Position numbers and translations under genes: made by a program. This document shows positions 34,510 to 44,868 of a DNA stretch of 64,000 nt, piece after piece. This stretch comes from Paenibacillus hexagrammi (GTDB lineage: Bacteria > Bacillota > Bacilli > Paenibacillales > NBRC-103111): the NCBI RefSeq assembly GCF_021513275.1, contig NZ_CP090978.1:1116001-1180000 (forward strand). Reading direction: 5' to 3'. The notes beneath the pieces are model-generated. The model was given only the letters and a program-made list of their open reading frames with translations, was not told the origin of the DNA and made no database searches. Positions within the stretch are counted from its first letter, which is position 1. Every line of letters begins with the position of its first letter.

Positions 34510-36331
34510 GTGAAATTAGTTAGTAGAAAAACAGTACTCGTTCTACTCGATATGACTTTAATTTGGGTTAGTGTTTTTCTTTCTTACTTTTTAAAGTTTG
34601 ACGGACATATTCCAATAGACTATCTGTACCAATGCTTCAAGTACGCAGCCTTGTCCATGTTGATAGGGTCTGCAAGCTTGATTTATTTCAAGCTGTACCG
34701 ACGAATATGGCAATATGCAAGTATCGGAGAAATGGTTTCCATTATTAAGGCTGTTACTGTAACCTGCACAATTTCGTATATCCTGATGCTCTTGGTCTAC
34801 GAGCCGAGAATACCTTTCTCTATCTATTTTCGAGTGTTGGAGAATATGTTTATTATCATCGGAGCAAGTAGATTTGTTTGGAGAATTTTTCGGGATAACT
34901 ATCATAGGAAAAAGAACGATCAACTGCAGACCCTAATCATTGGAGCGGGTGACTGCGGCCACTTAATAGCAAAAGAATTGAAGTTTAATCCGACTTCTCC
35001 TATCTATCCGGTAGGCTTTATAGATGACCATCCAGCGAAGCTTAATCACCAGATCATGGGGACTTCCTGTATTAGGTGATCGTAATGAAATCATTCGGGT
35101 GGTTAATCAATACCAAATCGATGAAATTATCATCGCAATGCCGTCTGTACCGAAGAAAGAAATCTCTTCTATTATAGATATCTGCAAGCATACGAAAGCA
35201 AAATTGAAAATTATCCCTAAATTACATGATTTAATTGAAGGGAAAGTAACGATCAATGCGATAAGAAACGTAGAAGTCGAAGATTTGCTAGGTCGTGAGC
35301 CTGTAAAGATCGATCTAGTTGGAATTGCTGATTATGTGGAAGATAAGGTTGTTCTAATAACCGGTGCCGGTGGGTCCATAGGATCGGAATTATGCAGACA
35401 AGTTGCTCCATTTAACCCCAGCAAGCTTGTGATCTTGGGGCATGGGGAGAACAGCATTTATCTGATTGAGAAAGAACTCAACAGAATGTTTCCTGATTTG
35501 CATATAGAGCCGGTTATTGCCGATGTTCAAGATAAAGCTCGCATGGAGGAAATATTCCGAATTTATCAACCTAAGGTTATTTTCCACGCTGCAGCACATA
35601 AGCATGTACCATTAATGGAGCGAAATCCAGCTGAAGCTATAAAAAATAACGTTTTTGGAACCAAAAATGTTGCTGAGTGTGCACATCAATTTCATGCAGA
35701 GCGGTTTGTACTCGTTTCTACGGATAAAGCAGTGAACCCTACAAGCATTATGGGAGCAACCAAACGAATAGCAGAGCTTGTTATTCAAAGCTTAGATCGA
35801 TTTAGTGAAACTAAATTCGTAGCTGTGCGATTCGGCAACGTCCTGGGGAGTCGGGGAAGCGTTATTCCTCACTTTAAGGAGCAAATAGCTAGGGGCGGCC
35901 CAGTAACTGTAACGCATCCAGAAATGATCCGCTATTTCATGACTATTCCTGAAGCCGTTCAGCTTGTTATTCAAGCGGGAGCATTTGCAGCAGGTGGGGA
36001 GATCTTCATACTTGATATGGGGGCTCCGGTGAAAATTGTGGATTTGGCTACAGACCTTATTCGCTTATCCGGCTTCGAGCCTGGAGTGGACATTGACATC
36101 GAATTTAGCGGAATCCGACCAGGTGAAAAATTGTACGAAGAACTGCTCCTTAACGAAGAAATTATTGAGAATACGCGGCATAATCGTATTTTTGTAGGCA
36201 GTCCTTTGAAGATCAGTCAGAGCGAGCTCGAGATGGAGATCAAGCGACTAGAGAAGGCTGTAGGCGAAGAAAGTGGGATTGTTCGGAGTGCAGTTAAGCA
36301 TCTAGTGCCAAACTTTAGTAATGTGGGGTAA
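34510..36331 (+). pseudogene. Membrane NDP-sugar 4,6-dehydratase (PglF/WbpM/CapD type), frameshifted
   Basis: First step towards 4-amino sugars: UDP-GlcNAc to its 4-keto-6-deoxy form. Four N-terminal transmembrane helices and a CoA-binding-like fold (LIIGAGDCGHLIAKEL) lead to the break at GGGG 35058-35061; removing one G joins HQIMG to LPVLGDRNEII and the frame continues to 36331. The C-terminal SDR domain has GAGGSIGSELCRQ, AAAHKHVPLMERNP, STDKAVNPTSIMGATKR (Ser-Met-Lys catalytic set, Met in place of the usual Tyr as in WbpM/PglF), and RFGNVLGSRGSV. About 606 residues when joined, the family's usual size. Confidence 0.88.
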
Positions 36332-36337
36332 AAGCGA

Positions 36338-37231
36338 ATGGCGAGAGTACGTAAAGCGATTATACCAGCTGCGGGTCTAGGGACGAGATTTCTCCCTGCC
36401 ACCAAAGCAATGCCGAAGGAAATGCTTCCCATTGTAGATAAGCCTACCATTCAATACATCGTAGAGGAAGCAGTAGAGTCAGGGATTGAAGATATTATCA
36501 TCGTAACCGGTAAAGGGAAAAGAGCGATCGAAGACCACTTTGATAATTCGTTTGAATTGGAGCGAAATCTGTTAGAAAAAGGAAAGCTTGAGCTTCTAAG
36601 CGAGGTTCAAAAATCCTCGAAAATGGTGGATATTCACTACATTCGTCAAAAAGAAGCGAGAGGGCTGGGCCACGCCGTTTGGTGTGCCCGCAAATTTATT
36701 GGAGATGAGCCCTTCGCTGTTTTGCTAGGTGATGATATCGTACAGGCAGAAAAGCCTTGCTTAAAACAAATGATCGAGCAATATGGACACTTTAACTCAT
36801 CGATTATAGGAGTGCAGCACGTCTCCGAAGATGAGGTTTCAAGATACGGAATAGTTGATGGCAAACAGGTCGAAGATCGATTATACAAGCTTAACAACCT
36901 AGTTGAAAAGCCAAAGAAGAATGATGCGCCTTCTAATATCGCCATCATGGGTCGGTACATTTTAAGTCCGAAGATTTTTGACATACTCGATAAGCAAAAG
37001 CCCGGAGCTGGCAACGAAATTCAATTAACCGATGCAATCGCGAAATTAAATCAAAGTGAAGCCGTTTATGCTTATAACTTTGAAGGTACTAGATATGATG
37101 TCGGGGAGAAGCTGGGGTTTATTAAGACGACGTTGGAGTTTGCTTTGCAACGGCAGGAATTAAGGGAGAAACTATTAGATTACCTTTCCAAAATAAATAA
37201 AGGTGAGATCTTCACTTTTAATGAAGATTAG
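36338..37231 (+). CDS. galU: UTP-glucose-1-phosphate uridylyltransferase
   Basis: Makes UDP-glucose from UTP and glucose 1-phosphate. 297 residues; motifs [63 protein letters not shown] and [14 protein letters not shown]. It begins 6 bases after the dehydratase stop, so it is in the operon. It supplies precursor for the glycan. Confidence 0.95.
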   Translation: MARVRKAIIPAAGLGTRFLPATKAMPKEMLPIVDKPTIQYIVEEAVESGIEDIIIVTGKGKRAIEDHFDNSFELERNLLEKGKLELLSEVQKSSKMVDIHYIRQKEARGLGHAVWCARKFIGDEPFAVLLGDDIVQAEKPCLKQMIEQYGHFNSSIIGVQHVSEDEVSRYGIVDGKQVEDRLYKLNNLVEKPKKNDAPSNIAIMGRYILSPKIFDILDKQKPGAGNEIQLTDAIAKLNQSEAVYAYNFEGTRYDVGEKLGFIKTTLEFALQRQELREKLLDYLSKINKGEIFTFNED

Positions 37232-37239
37232 GTGAAATA

Positions 37240-37866
37240 ATGAGACCTTATATCAGGGTTAAAAGAGTACTTGATTTAATTTTTGCTTGTTTGTTGCTTT
37301 TACTATTCTCTCCAATAATGATTTGTGCTGCATTCGCAATAAAGTTAGACTCAAAAGGTCCTATATTGTTTAAACAGAAACGCCCTGGGAAAAACGGTAT
37401 TATCTTCAAAGTTTATAAATTTAGGACAATGACAATTGAACTGAAAAAAAACGGTATCCCACTTTCGGATATTGAAAGAATGACAAAAGTAGGTTCATTT
37501 TTCAGAAAGACAAGTATTGATGAACTTCCTCAATTGTTTAACGTTATAAGAGGAGAGATGAGTTTTATTGGCCCGAGACCGCTGTTAATTCAGTACTTAG
37601 ATCATTACTCAGTAGAACAAATGCGACGACATGAAGTTACACCCGGAATTTCTGGATGGGCTCAAGTTAATGGACGAAATCGAATTAGTTGGGAAAAAAG
37701 ATTTGAACTAGATGTTTGGTATGTAGACCATATTGATTTTTTATTGGATTTCAAAATATTGTATTTAACCATTTTTAACGTATTGAATAGAAATGGAATT
37801 AACAATTCAGAAAAAAATACTATGTCGTTGTTTTCTGAAACTGTTTCGAAAAACTTAAAAGAGTAA
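37240..37866 (+). CDS. Initiating phosphosugar transferase (PglC/WcaJ family)
   Basis: Membrane enzyme of 208 residues that transfers the first phosphosugar to undecaprenyl phosphate. One N-terminal reentrant helix (DLIFACLLLLLFSPIMICAAF), then the conserved GPILFKQKRPGKNG, FKVYKFRTM, the catalytic Asp-Glu in SIDELPQLFNVIRGEMSFIGPRPLL, and PGISGWAQVNGRN. The short length and lack of four extra helices fit the PglC type that uses diacetylbacillosamine-like sugars. From here the DNA becomes strikingly AT-rich. Confidence 0.93.
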   Translation: MRPYIRVKRVLDLIFACLLLLLFSPIMICAAFAIKLDSKGPILFKQKRPGKNGIIFKVYKFRTMTIELKKNGIPLSDIERMTKVGSFFRKTSIDELPQLFNVIRGEMSFIGPRPLLIQYLDHYSVEQMRRHEVTPGISGWAQVNGRNRISWEKRFELDVWYVDHIDFLLDFKILYLTIFNVLNRNGINNSEKNTMSLFSETVSKNLKE

Positions 37867-37885
37867 AAATGAACGGTGGTTCTAA

Positions 37886-38520
37886 ATGTCAGGTCTATTG
37901 ATTCTTGGTGCAGGAGGCCATGGGAAAGTTGTAGCGGAAACTGCAACTACCATGGGGGTTGGGATTCTATATCGTTTCTCGACGATAGGAAATGTTTAGA
38001 GAATATACAAGGAATCCCTGTTATAGGGGGATTAAATGACTATATTTCTTTTAAAAATTCTTTTGAGTATGCATTTGTAGGAATTGGGAATGGGAAATTG
38101 AGAATCGAATGGTTGGATAAGCTTCTAAAGGCTGGATTTAAGATTCCAGTCATTATTCATCCGTTTAGTGCTATTAGTAAACATTGCAGTATTGGCGAAG
38201 GCACTGTGGTAATGCCTGGTGTAGTAATCAACTCAAGTGTAAAAATTGGCAGGGGATGTATTCTTAATTCAGGATCCAGTGTTGACCACGATAGCATAAT
38301 TGATGAAGGAGTTCATGTATCACCTGGAGTCCATATTTCAGGTGCTGTTAATATAGGACGATGTAGTTGGTTGTGTGTAGGTTCGAATATTTCAAATAAT
38401 GTAACAATTGGTAGAAACGTTATAGTTGCAGCGGGAGCTGCTGTGATTAATAATGTATCGGATAATTTACTGGTAGCAGGTGTTCCAGCGATTACAAAAA
38501 AGCAACTTGGAGATGAATAA
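37886..38520 (+). pseudogene. Sugar O/N-acetyltransferase (PglD/NeuD type), frameshifted
   Basis: Starts at 37886 with MSGLLILGAGGHGKVVAETA, the N-terminal Rossmann fold of PglD/NeuD acetyltransferases. The frame is lost at GGGGG 37954-37958; one more G (or two fewer) restores WDSISFLDDRKCLENIQGIPVIGG. The C-terminal left-handed beta helix of hexapeptide repeats follows (IGEGTVVMPGVVINSSVKIG ... ISNNVTIGRNVIVAAGAAVIN), ending VAGVPAITKK. About 211 residues when joined. In the Pgl pathway this enzyme acetylates the 4-amino group of the UDP-sugar. Confidence 0.85.
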
Positions 38521-38521
38521 A

Positions 38522-39679
38522 TTGACCAATAGAATATACCTTTCACCACCACATATGTGTGGCAGCGAATTAATGTATATTAATGAAGCTTTTGATTCAA
38601 ATTGGATAGCTCCCTTAGGTCCTAATGTTGAAGCATTTGAAAAAGAACTAGCTTCTTATGTTGGCGTGGAGGGTGCATTAGCATTAAATTCTGGAACTGC
38701 AGCTATTCATTTGGCCTTAAGGTTACTTGGAGTAAGCAAGGGAGACGCTGTATTTTGCTCATCGCTCACTTTCGTTGCAAGTGCAAATCCAATCCTGTAT
38801 CAAGGGGCAATACCAGTATTTATTGATTCAGAACCTGGTAGTTGGAACATGTCGCCACAGGCACTTGAACGAGCATTGATGGATGCCGAAAGATCAAACA
38901 CTTTACCAAAGGCAGTTATTGTAGTCAATTTATATGGACAGAGTGCGGATTTGGATCCTCTATTGAACTTATGTAATCATTATGGGGTACCAATTATTGA
39001 AGATGCAGCTGAGTCTCTCGGTGCAACTTATAAAAATAAAGCGAGCGGAACGATTGGGAAATATGGAGTATACTCATTTAATGGAAATAAAATTATTACA
39101 ACATCTGGAGGAGGTATGTTGGTTTCTAACGATAAAGCATCTCTTGATAAAGCTCGTTTTTGGGCAACTCAGTCCCGAGATCAAGCAGTTTATTATCAAC
39201 ATTCGGAAATGGGATATAATTATCGTTTGAGCAATATATTGGCTGGAGTTGGAAGAGCCCAATTACAAGTTTTGGAAGACCGTGTTAATTCCAGACGAGA
39301 GGTATTTAATAGATATTATAATCACTTTTCTAAAATGGGTAATGGTATTAGGTTTATGCCGGAGGCAAATTTTGGTCGCTCAACACGCTGGTTGACTGCA
39401 TTGATGATTGACAAAGACAAGGTAGGTGTTTCTTCATTAGACCTTCTTGCTGAACTTGAGAAAATGAATATTGAGGCACGTCCGGTTTGGAAACCCCTTC
39501 ATCTTCAACCTTTATTTAGTATGTATAAATATTATTCTCATTCTCAATTTGAAAGTATATCAGAGCAGCTTTTTAAAAATGGACTATGTATTCCTTCAGG
39601 TTCAAGTCTTACTGAAAAGGAGCAGAATAAAGTGATAGGCTGTATTGATCATTGTCTTAGCTCGGTCAAACGTTTATAA
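38522..39679 (+). CDS. DegT/DnrJ/EryC1 sugar aminotransferase (PglE type)
   Basis: PLP-dependent aminotransferase of about 386 residues that puts the 4-amino group on the keto sugar. Motifs: IYLSPPHMCGSELMYINEAFDSNWIAPLGPNV, ALNSGTAAIHLAL, FVASANPI, DAAESLGA and the PLP-lysine site YSFNGNKIITTSGGGML. Start choice: GGAG at 38509-38512 is 9 bases before the TTG at 38522; an in-frame ATG at 38513 directly abuts that site and would overlap the acetyltransferase stop. It belongs with the dehydratase and acetyltransferase. Confidence 0.9.
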   Translation: MTNRIYLSPPHMCGSELMYINEAFDSNWIAPLGPNVEAFEKELASYVGVEGALALNSGTAAIHLALRLLGVSKGDAVFCSSLTFVASANPILYQGAIPVFIDSEPGSWNMSPQALERALMDAERSNTLPKAVIVVNLYGQSADLDPLLNLCNHYGVPIIEDAAESLGATYKNKASGTIGKYGVYSFNGNKIITTSGGGMLVSNDKASLDKARFWATQSRDQAVYYQHSEMGYNYRLSNILAGVGRAQLQVLEDRVNSRREVFNRYYNHFSKMGNGIRFMPEANFGRSTRWLTALMIDKDKVGVSSLDLLAELEKMNIEARPVWKPLHLQPLFSMYKYYSHSQFESISEQLFKNGLCIPSGSSLTEKEQNKVIGCIDHCLSSVKRL

Positions 39680-39749
39680 CTACACTAATTATTTTCAAGA
39701 CTATTAAATAAATATTATTCAGTGTTTGGGGATAGCGAGGAATTATTTG

Positions 39750-40895
39750 ATGAAGATATTATATTTACATCAATATTTTACAACTAACTCATCGAGTGGC
39801 GGGACAAGATCTTATGAATTTTCAAAGTATTTGGCGGAAAATGGTTTAAGTGTCTATATAATTACAGGAACTGAAGTAGATAAAACAAGTAATGATGTTG
39901 ATGAAAACATGTATCTCTATTCAACAAATACTAAATATAACAACAAGATGTCAAAATGGAGAAGAATATTTTCTTTTTTAGAATATAATTTAAAAGCACT
40001 AATAAAAGGACTTAATTTTAAGGGAATTGATGTTATATTTGCAACATCAACTCCTCTAACTATAGGTTTACCAGCAATATTGATTTCCAAAATTAAACGT
40101 AAAAAATTAATTTTTGAAGTCAGAGACGTTTGGCCGGATATACCTATAGAATTAGGTTATATAACAAATAAGTTGATCATTAAATTGTTAAAAAAATATG
40201 AATTGTGGATTTACAATAATGCAAGACATATCATAGTCTTATCAAATGGGATGTATGAAAATCTACTAAATAAGGGGATTAAATCGAATAAAATCAGTGT
40301 TATTGAAAATATGTCAAACCTTTATCTATATGATAAAGCAAGTAATGTGGAGAAAGATGATTTTCTGAAAAACAAATTTGTATGTATTCATCCTGGTACG
40401 ATGGGACATGTAAATGGATTGGATTTCTTGCTAGATGTTGCTAAAATCACTATTTCTTTTGATGATGATATTGTTTTCTTGTTGGTTGGAGATGGTAAGT
40501 ACAAGACACATTTGGAACAAAGGATAATGGACGAAAATTTATCAAATGTAATTATCAAAAATTCATTACCTAAGAATGAAATAGTTAAGGTAATTAAGTC
40601 ATCAGATGTAGGAATTATGTGTGTTGATAATAAATACAAAATTTTGGAAGATAATAGCGCAAATAAATTTTTTGATTTTTTAGCAGCGGGGTTACCGGTT
40701 TTAATTAATTATAGTGGATGGCAAAAAGAAATTCTTGAATATACAAACAGCGGTAAATCTGATGTAACTCCTGATAGGATGGCTAAGACAATCTTTAATC
40801 TTAAATGTAATGAAGATTTAAGAAAAGTAATGGCAATAAATTCGAGGAAATTAGCTGAAGAAAAATACTCTGATATTATTGCGAAAAAAGATTAA
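39750..40895 (+). CDS. Glycosyltransferase family 4 (WbuB-like)
   Basis: Retaining GT-B enzyme of 381 residues from the ATG at 39750 (GAGGAATT upstream). N-terminal domain: LYLHQYFTTNSSSGGTRSYEFSKYLAENG and LIFEVRDVWPDIPIELGYI, both characteristic of the WbuB/WbjE group. C-terminal donor domain: VCIHPGTMGHVNGLDFLLD, LLVGDG, SSDVGIMCVDNKYKILEDNSANKFFDFLAAGLPVL. No signal or membrane helix. Its very AT-rich coding matches the rest of the block. Which sugar it adds is unknown. Confidence 0.88.
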   Translation: MKILYLHQYFTTNSSSGGTRSYEFSKYLAENGLSVYIITGTEVDKTSNDVDENMYLYSTNTKYNNKMSKWRRIFSFLEYNLKALIKGLNFKGIDVIFATSTPLTIGLPAILISKIKRKKLIFEVRDVWPDIPIELGYITNKLIIKLLKKYELWIYNNARHIIVLSNGMYENLLNKGIKSNKISVIENMSNLYLYDKASNVEKDDFLKNKFVCIHPGTMGHVNGLDFLLDVAKITISFDDDIVFLLVGDGKYKTHLEQRIMDENLSNVIIKNSLPKNEIVKVIKSSDVGIMCVDNKYKILEDNSANKFFDFLAAGLPVLINYSGWQKEILEYTNSGKSDVTPDRMAKTIFNLKCNEDLRKVMAINSRKLAEEKYSDIIAKKD

Positions 40896-40933
40896 TGAAA
40901 GTTATTAAAAGTATCTAGGAGGCCCATTGAGGT

Positions 40934-42247
40934 ATGGACTTATTCACAAAAATTAAAAATAAAGAAGAACAAATTTCGGTTATAGGATTGGGTTATGTAG
41001 GCCTCCCCTTGATGATTGAGATAGCTAAAAAGTATAGAACTGTTGGGTTCGACGTAAATACTAAAAAACTAGAAAAGTATTTGAGTGGTATAGATGTAAC
41101 GAACGAAGTAGGAAATGAAGCGGTTAGAAATACGACTGCTTTATTAACGAGTGATGAACGTGAGCTGAGAAGTTGTAAATTCCACGTAGTAGCTGTACCT
41201 ACACCAATTAATAGTGATAAAACACCTGATTTAACTCCAGTAATTGAAGCAAGTAAAGTTGTGGGAAAAAATCTTAATAAAGGCTCTATAGTAGTTTATG
41301 AGTCGACAGTTTATCCCGGAACTACCGAGGAGATATGCATACCTATTCTAGAAAAAGAGTCAGGATTGAAATTTGGGGTGGATTTTAAAGTTGGTTATTC
41401 ACCAGAGCGAATAAATCCAGGTGATACAATAAATACATTAACCAAAATAATTAAGGTAGTTTCTGGTTCAGATAAAGAAGCACTTGAAATCATTTCGGAA
41501 GTCTATGGGTCAATAATCGAGGCAGGTGTTCATAAAGCTGAATCCATAAAAGTTGCTGAAGCTGCAAAGGTAATTGAAAATTCTCAAAGGGATATCAATA
41601 TTGCCTTTATGAATGAGCTTTCAATAGTATTTAATAAAATGAATATAGATACAAAGGCTGTATTGGAAGCTGCAGGGACAAAATGGAACTTCCTTAAATT
41701 TACACCAGGCTTAGTTGGTGGACATTGCATCGGGGTAGACCCGTATTATTTCACATATAAGGCAGAACAATTAGGATATCATTCACAGATTATTCTTGCA
41801 GGAAGGAAAATAAATGATGATATGGGCAAGTATGTGGCTAATAATACAATAAAAAATTTGATAAAGGCTGAACAACCTGTTAAAGGTGCAAAAGTGGCAA
41901 TTTTAGGGATTACTTTTAAAGAAAATTGTCCAGATGTACGAAATAGTAAAGTAATAGACATTATTAAAGAGCTAGAAGAGTACGGTGTGGATGTATTGGT
42001 ACATGATCCAGTAGCAAAGAAGGAAGAAGTGTGGGAAGAATATAGAATAAATCTAGTTAATAAGCAAGACCTTAAATATCTAAATTGTATAATACTCGCT
42101 GTTTCACATAATGAATTTAAAGATGGTTATGGATTAGAATTTTTTAATGGACTATATCTTGATAAAAATAAAGTGTTAATTGATATTAAAAGTTCATTAA
42201 ACAAAAAAGATTGCATAGAAAAGGGATATCTATATTGGAGTTTGTAA
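40934..42247 (+). CDS. UDP-N-acetyl-hexosamine 6-dehydrogenase (TviB/WbpO family)
   Basis: NAD-dependent four-electron oxidation of a UDP-sugar to the uronic acid. 437 residues: Rossmann motif VIGLGYVGLPL near residue 17, STVYPGTTEE, the catalytic lysine/asparagine region AEAAKVIENSQRDINIA, catalytic Cys in GGHCIGVDPYYFTYKAE, and the C-terminal NAD half GITFKENCPDVRNSKV. Sequence style matches TviB/WbpO (UDP-GlcNAc or UDP-GalNAc) more than UDP-glucose dehydrogenase. It implies an acidic sugar in the polymer. Confidence 0.92.
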   Translation: MDLFTKIKNKEEQISVIGLGYVGLPLMIEIAKKYRTVGFDVNTKKLEKYLSGIDVTNEVGNEAVRNTTALLTSDERELRSCKFHVVAVPTPINSDKTPDLTPVIEASKVVGKNLNKGSIVVYESTVYPGTTEEICIPILEKESGLKFGVDFKVGYSPERINPGDTINTLTKIIKVVSGSDKEALEIISEVYGSIIEAGVHKAESIKVAEAAKVIENSQRDINIAFMNELSIVFNKMNIDTKAVLEAAGTKWNFLKFTPGLVGGHCIGVDPYYFTYKAEQLGYHSQIILAGRKINDDMGKYVANNTIKNLIKAEQPVKGAKVAILGITFKENCPDVRNSKVIDIIKELEEYGVDVLVHDPVAKKEEVWEEYRINLVNKQDLKYLNCIILAVSHNEFKDGYGLEFFNGLYLDKNKVLIDIKSSLNKKDCIEKGYLYWSL

Positions 42248-42305
42248 TCCTCTTATGAAAATGTATATAGTTTAGTTATTTGTCAATAAATGTGGGGGGA
42301 TGATA

Positions 42306-43454
42306 ATGAAGGTATTGCATATCTGTTCGTATTATATAGGTAATAAGTTATATATGAATTTAGTTGAACAACTTTCATTACTTGAATTAAGTCAGGATGT
42401 ATTTATACCAATACGATCTGTGGATGAGATAGGAAAAAATCAATTATCTCTGGAATTTAATACAGTAAATTATGTCTATAGAAACATCATAAAGCGACAT
42501 CATAAATTACTGTTTTTGAACAAAATAAATAAACAAAAAAGCGAGATAGAGCAATCAATTTTATTAGATAATATTGATATAATTCACGCTCATACGGTTT
42601 TTAGTGACGGTGGGACAGCCTATCAGCTTAATAAGAAATTTGGTACTGAATATATTATTAATGTACGTAATACTGATCTAAATATATTCTATAAGTATGG
42701 GATTCACTTAAGAGGCTTTATGTACAAAGTACTCTTAAAAGCTAAAGCTGTAATTTTTATTTCACATGCATATAAACAAAAAATGTTCTCTCGTCTACCA
42801 TCTAAAATAATAGAGAAGATAGAAAAAAAATCTTATGTGATTCCTAATGGAATAGACGACGAATGGCATGAATATGCACCCGTAATGAAAGAAAAAAATA
42901 GTAGTATTTCAAAGAAACTTACCTTACTTTTTATTGGTTTGTTAGATAAAAATAAAAATTTAGGAGCAGTTATAAAAAGTTGTGCTAAACTCCGAGAGGA
43001 AGGATATAATGTTAATTTACATGTAGTAGGAAATGGCCCTATGGAAAAGAGGTATATAACTCTTTGTGAAAGACTTAAGTTAGATAGTAATACAGTAATA
43101 TTTCATGGTTATGAGTCTGATAAGAAAAAAATAATCAATATTATGGATGAGAGTGACATTTTTGTTATGCCATCATATAAGGAAACCTTCGGAATAGTCT
43201 ATATTGAGGCTATGTCAAGAGGTCTTCCATTGATTTATACTAAAAATGAAGGGATAGATGGTTTTTTCAATAATGGAGAAGTAGGATTACCTGTTGACCC
43301 GTTTGATATAAATGAAATTGTAGAGAGTATAAAAAAAATTGCATATAAAAATGACGAGCAGTTATCCAATAATTGTATTCTTAATGCAAAAAGATTTAAC
43401 TGGAGAAGTATAGCTAATGAATATTTGGAAATATATAAAAACCAGGTAAACTAA
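42306..43454 (+). CDS. Glycosyltransferase family 4
   Basis: 382 residues from the ATG at 42306 (6 bases after GGGGGG; an ATG at 42300 abuts it). GT-B fold with IIHAHTVFSDGGTAYQL, IPNGIDDEWHEYAP, LLFIGLLDKNKNLGAVI, NVNLHVVGNGPMEKRY, and donor-site EX7E in SYKETFGIVYIEAMSRGLPLI. It is a soluble protein in the synthesis block, between the dehydrogenase and the polymerase. Confidence 0.88.
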   Translation: MKVLHICSYYIGNKLYMNLVEQLSLLELSQDVFIPIRSVDEIGKNQLSLEFNTVNYVYRNIIKRHHKLLFLNKINKQKSEIEQSILLDNIDIIHAHTVFSDGGTAYQLNKKFGTEYIINVRNTDLNIFYKYGIHLRGFMYKVLLKAKAVIFISHAYKQKMFSRLPSKIIEKIEKKSYVIPNGIDDEWHEYAPVMKEKNSSISKKLTLLFIGLLDKNKNLGAVIKSCAKLREEGYNVNLHVVGNGPMEKRYITLCERLKLDSNTVIFHGYESDKKKIINIMDESDIFVMPSYKETFGIVYIEAMSRGLPLIYTKNEGIDGFFNNGEVGLPVDPFDINEIVESIKKIAYKNDEQLSNNCILNAKRFNWRSIANEYLEIYKNQVN

Positions 43455-43523
43455 TAATTAACAAATTACGTCGCAAGTCTTCATGTCTTTTAGATTAGCG
43501 ATTATAAAGGGACAGGAGAATAC

Positions 43524-44837
43524 ATGTTATCATATGGTAACTCTTTGCAGAGTAGAATATTACTATTTATTTTACTATTTCTTGGAATATGCCCTATTAT
43601 CAATGTGGGTGGATTCGATGCACCCATTCTTTATTTATTTATACCCTTAAGTTTATTTGTATTTCTTTTTATTTTGTTTAAATGGATAAAAGTTCCATTT
43701 GTGATTTGGATAATAATGTTATTTTTCATTTTAATTATGATTGAAATAGTACTATCCACTTATATTGGAACAATAACAGCCTTTAATGAAATAATGATTC
43801 CGACTGATGTAATTCAATATTTAGCAAGGTTTCTATGCATCCTTTCTTATTTTGTTCTAATAGCTAAATCTAAAATCGATACGTCTACATTTATACGGTT
43901 TTTTTTGATTATATTAATATTGGCAATGTCTGTTGGTATTTTACAATGGATTCCTTGGGGTGGACAAACACTTTTTATTAATTTATATAAATTTAGAGAC
44001 GGCTCAGAACAATTAGCACAACTTGATAGATACATCTCACTGAGAAGGGTTCATGGTGTAGCTCAAATGGCTACTGCGAATGGCGGAATAGCAGCTTTTT
44101 GTTTTATTTTTGCCTATTCTGTTTTTGGATTTTTTAAAAAATATAAACTCTTATCGTTAATACTAATGTTATTCTCTCTTGTAAATATAGTTGCTAGTCA
44201 ATCTCGAGCTGGTATGCTTATGTTAGCATTTTCAATATTTACTTTTTATTTTGTTAAAATAATTATCTATAGAAAAGGTTTTAAATCCACGGCTATGCTT
44301 TTGATTGGTGTTTCTTTAATTTATTTATTTGGAGATTCACTTTATAATTCCGGAAATCCTTTTATGGTCCAACTAATATATCGTTGGCGAGTTTTATTTG
44401 ACGATAGTGGTGGAGTAAGAATGGACCAGATAAACTTTGGTCTTTCCCTTTTATCGAACGCATATCAGTATATATTTGGAATCTCAAGAGCATTTCAAAA
44501 TTATAGCGGATTAGTGTTTTATCTAGAAATTGAACCAATTGATATATTAGTTTTATATGGTGCTTTAGGTTTTGTCCTACAGTATTCTTTGGTTATTTAC
44601 TTATTAGTTTACTTTTTCAAGAACTTTAGATGGGCTATTACTAGACCAGAAATACTATCTTTGCTGATTGCATCATTTGTTGGTTTATTAAGTTATCAAG
44701 TATTTTCTGTTGGATACTTTTTCTTTAGAGAGATACGTATAGGATTAATACCTTGGATTTTAATGGGGACAGCAATAGGTTTTTTTGAAAAATCGAAACA
44801 AGAGTGTGATTCGAAAAGTAATATATCACTTCATTAA
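43524..44837 (+). CDS. O-antigen/polysaccharide polymerase (Wzy-like)
   Basis: 437 residues with about ten to twelve transmembrane helices and one large extracellular loop in the second half (about residues 270-330). Features shared with Wzy/O-antigen ligase proteins: RRVHGVAQMATANGGIAAF, VASQSRAGMLMLAFSIF and DILVLYGALGFVLQY. Sequence is otherwise highly divergent, as usual for polymerases. Its presence with a flippase defines a Wzx/Wzy-dependent pathway. An AGGAG site lies before the ATG. Confidence 0.85.
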   Translation: MLSYGNSLQSRILLFILLFLGICPIINVGGFDAPILYLFIPLSLFVFLFILFKWIKVPFVIWIIMLFFILIMIEIVLSTYIGTITAFNEIMIPTDVIQYLARFLCILSYFVLIAKSKIDTSTFIRFFLIILILAMSVGILQWIPWGGQTLFINLYKFRDGSEQLAQLDRYISLRRVHGVAQMATANGGIAAFCFIFAYSVFGFFKKYKLLSLILMLFSLVNIVASQSRAGMLMLAFSIFTFYFVKIIIYRKGFKSTAMLLIGVSLIYLFGDSLYNSGNPFMVQLIYRWRVLFDDSGGVRMDQINFGLSLLSNAYQYIFGISRAFQNYSGLVFYLEIEPIDILVLYGALGFVLQYSLVIYLLVYFFKNFRWAITRPEILSLLIASFVGLLSYQVFSVGYFFFREIRIGLIPWILMGTAIGFFEKSKQECDSKSNISLH

Positions 44838-44868
44838 CCAATAAAAGAAAAAGGGGGTTGATAAACAC

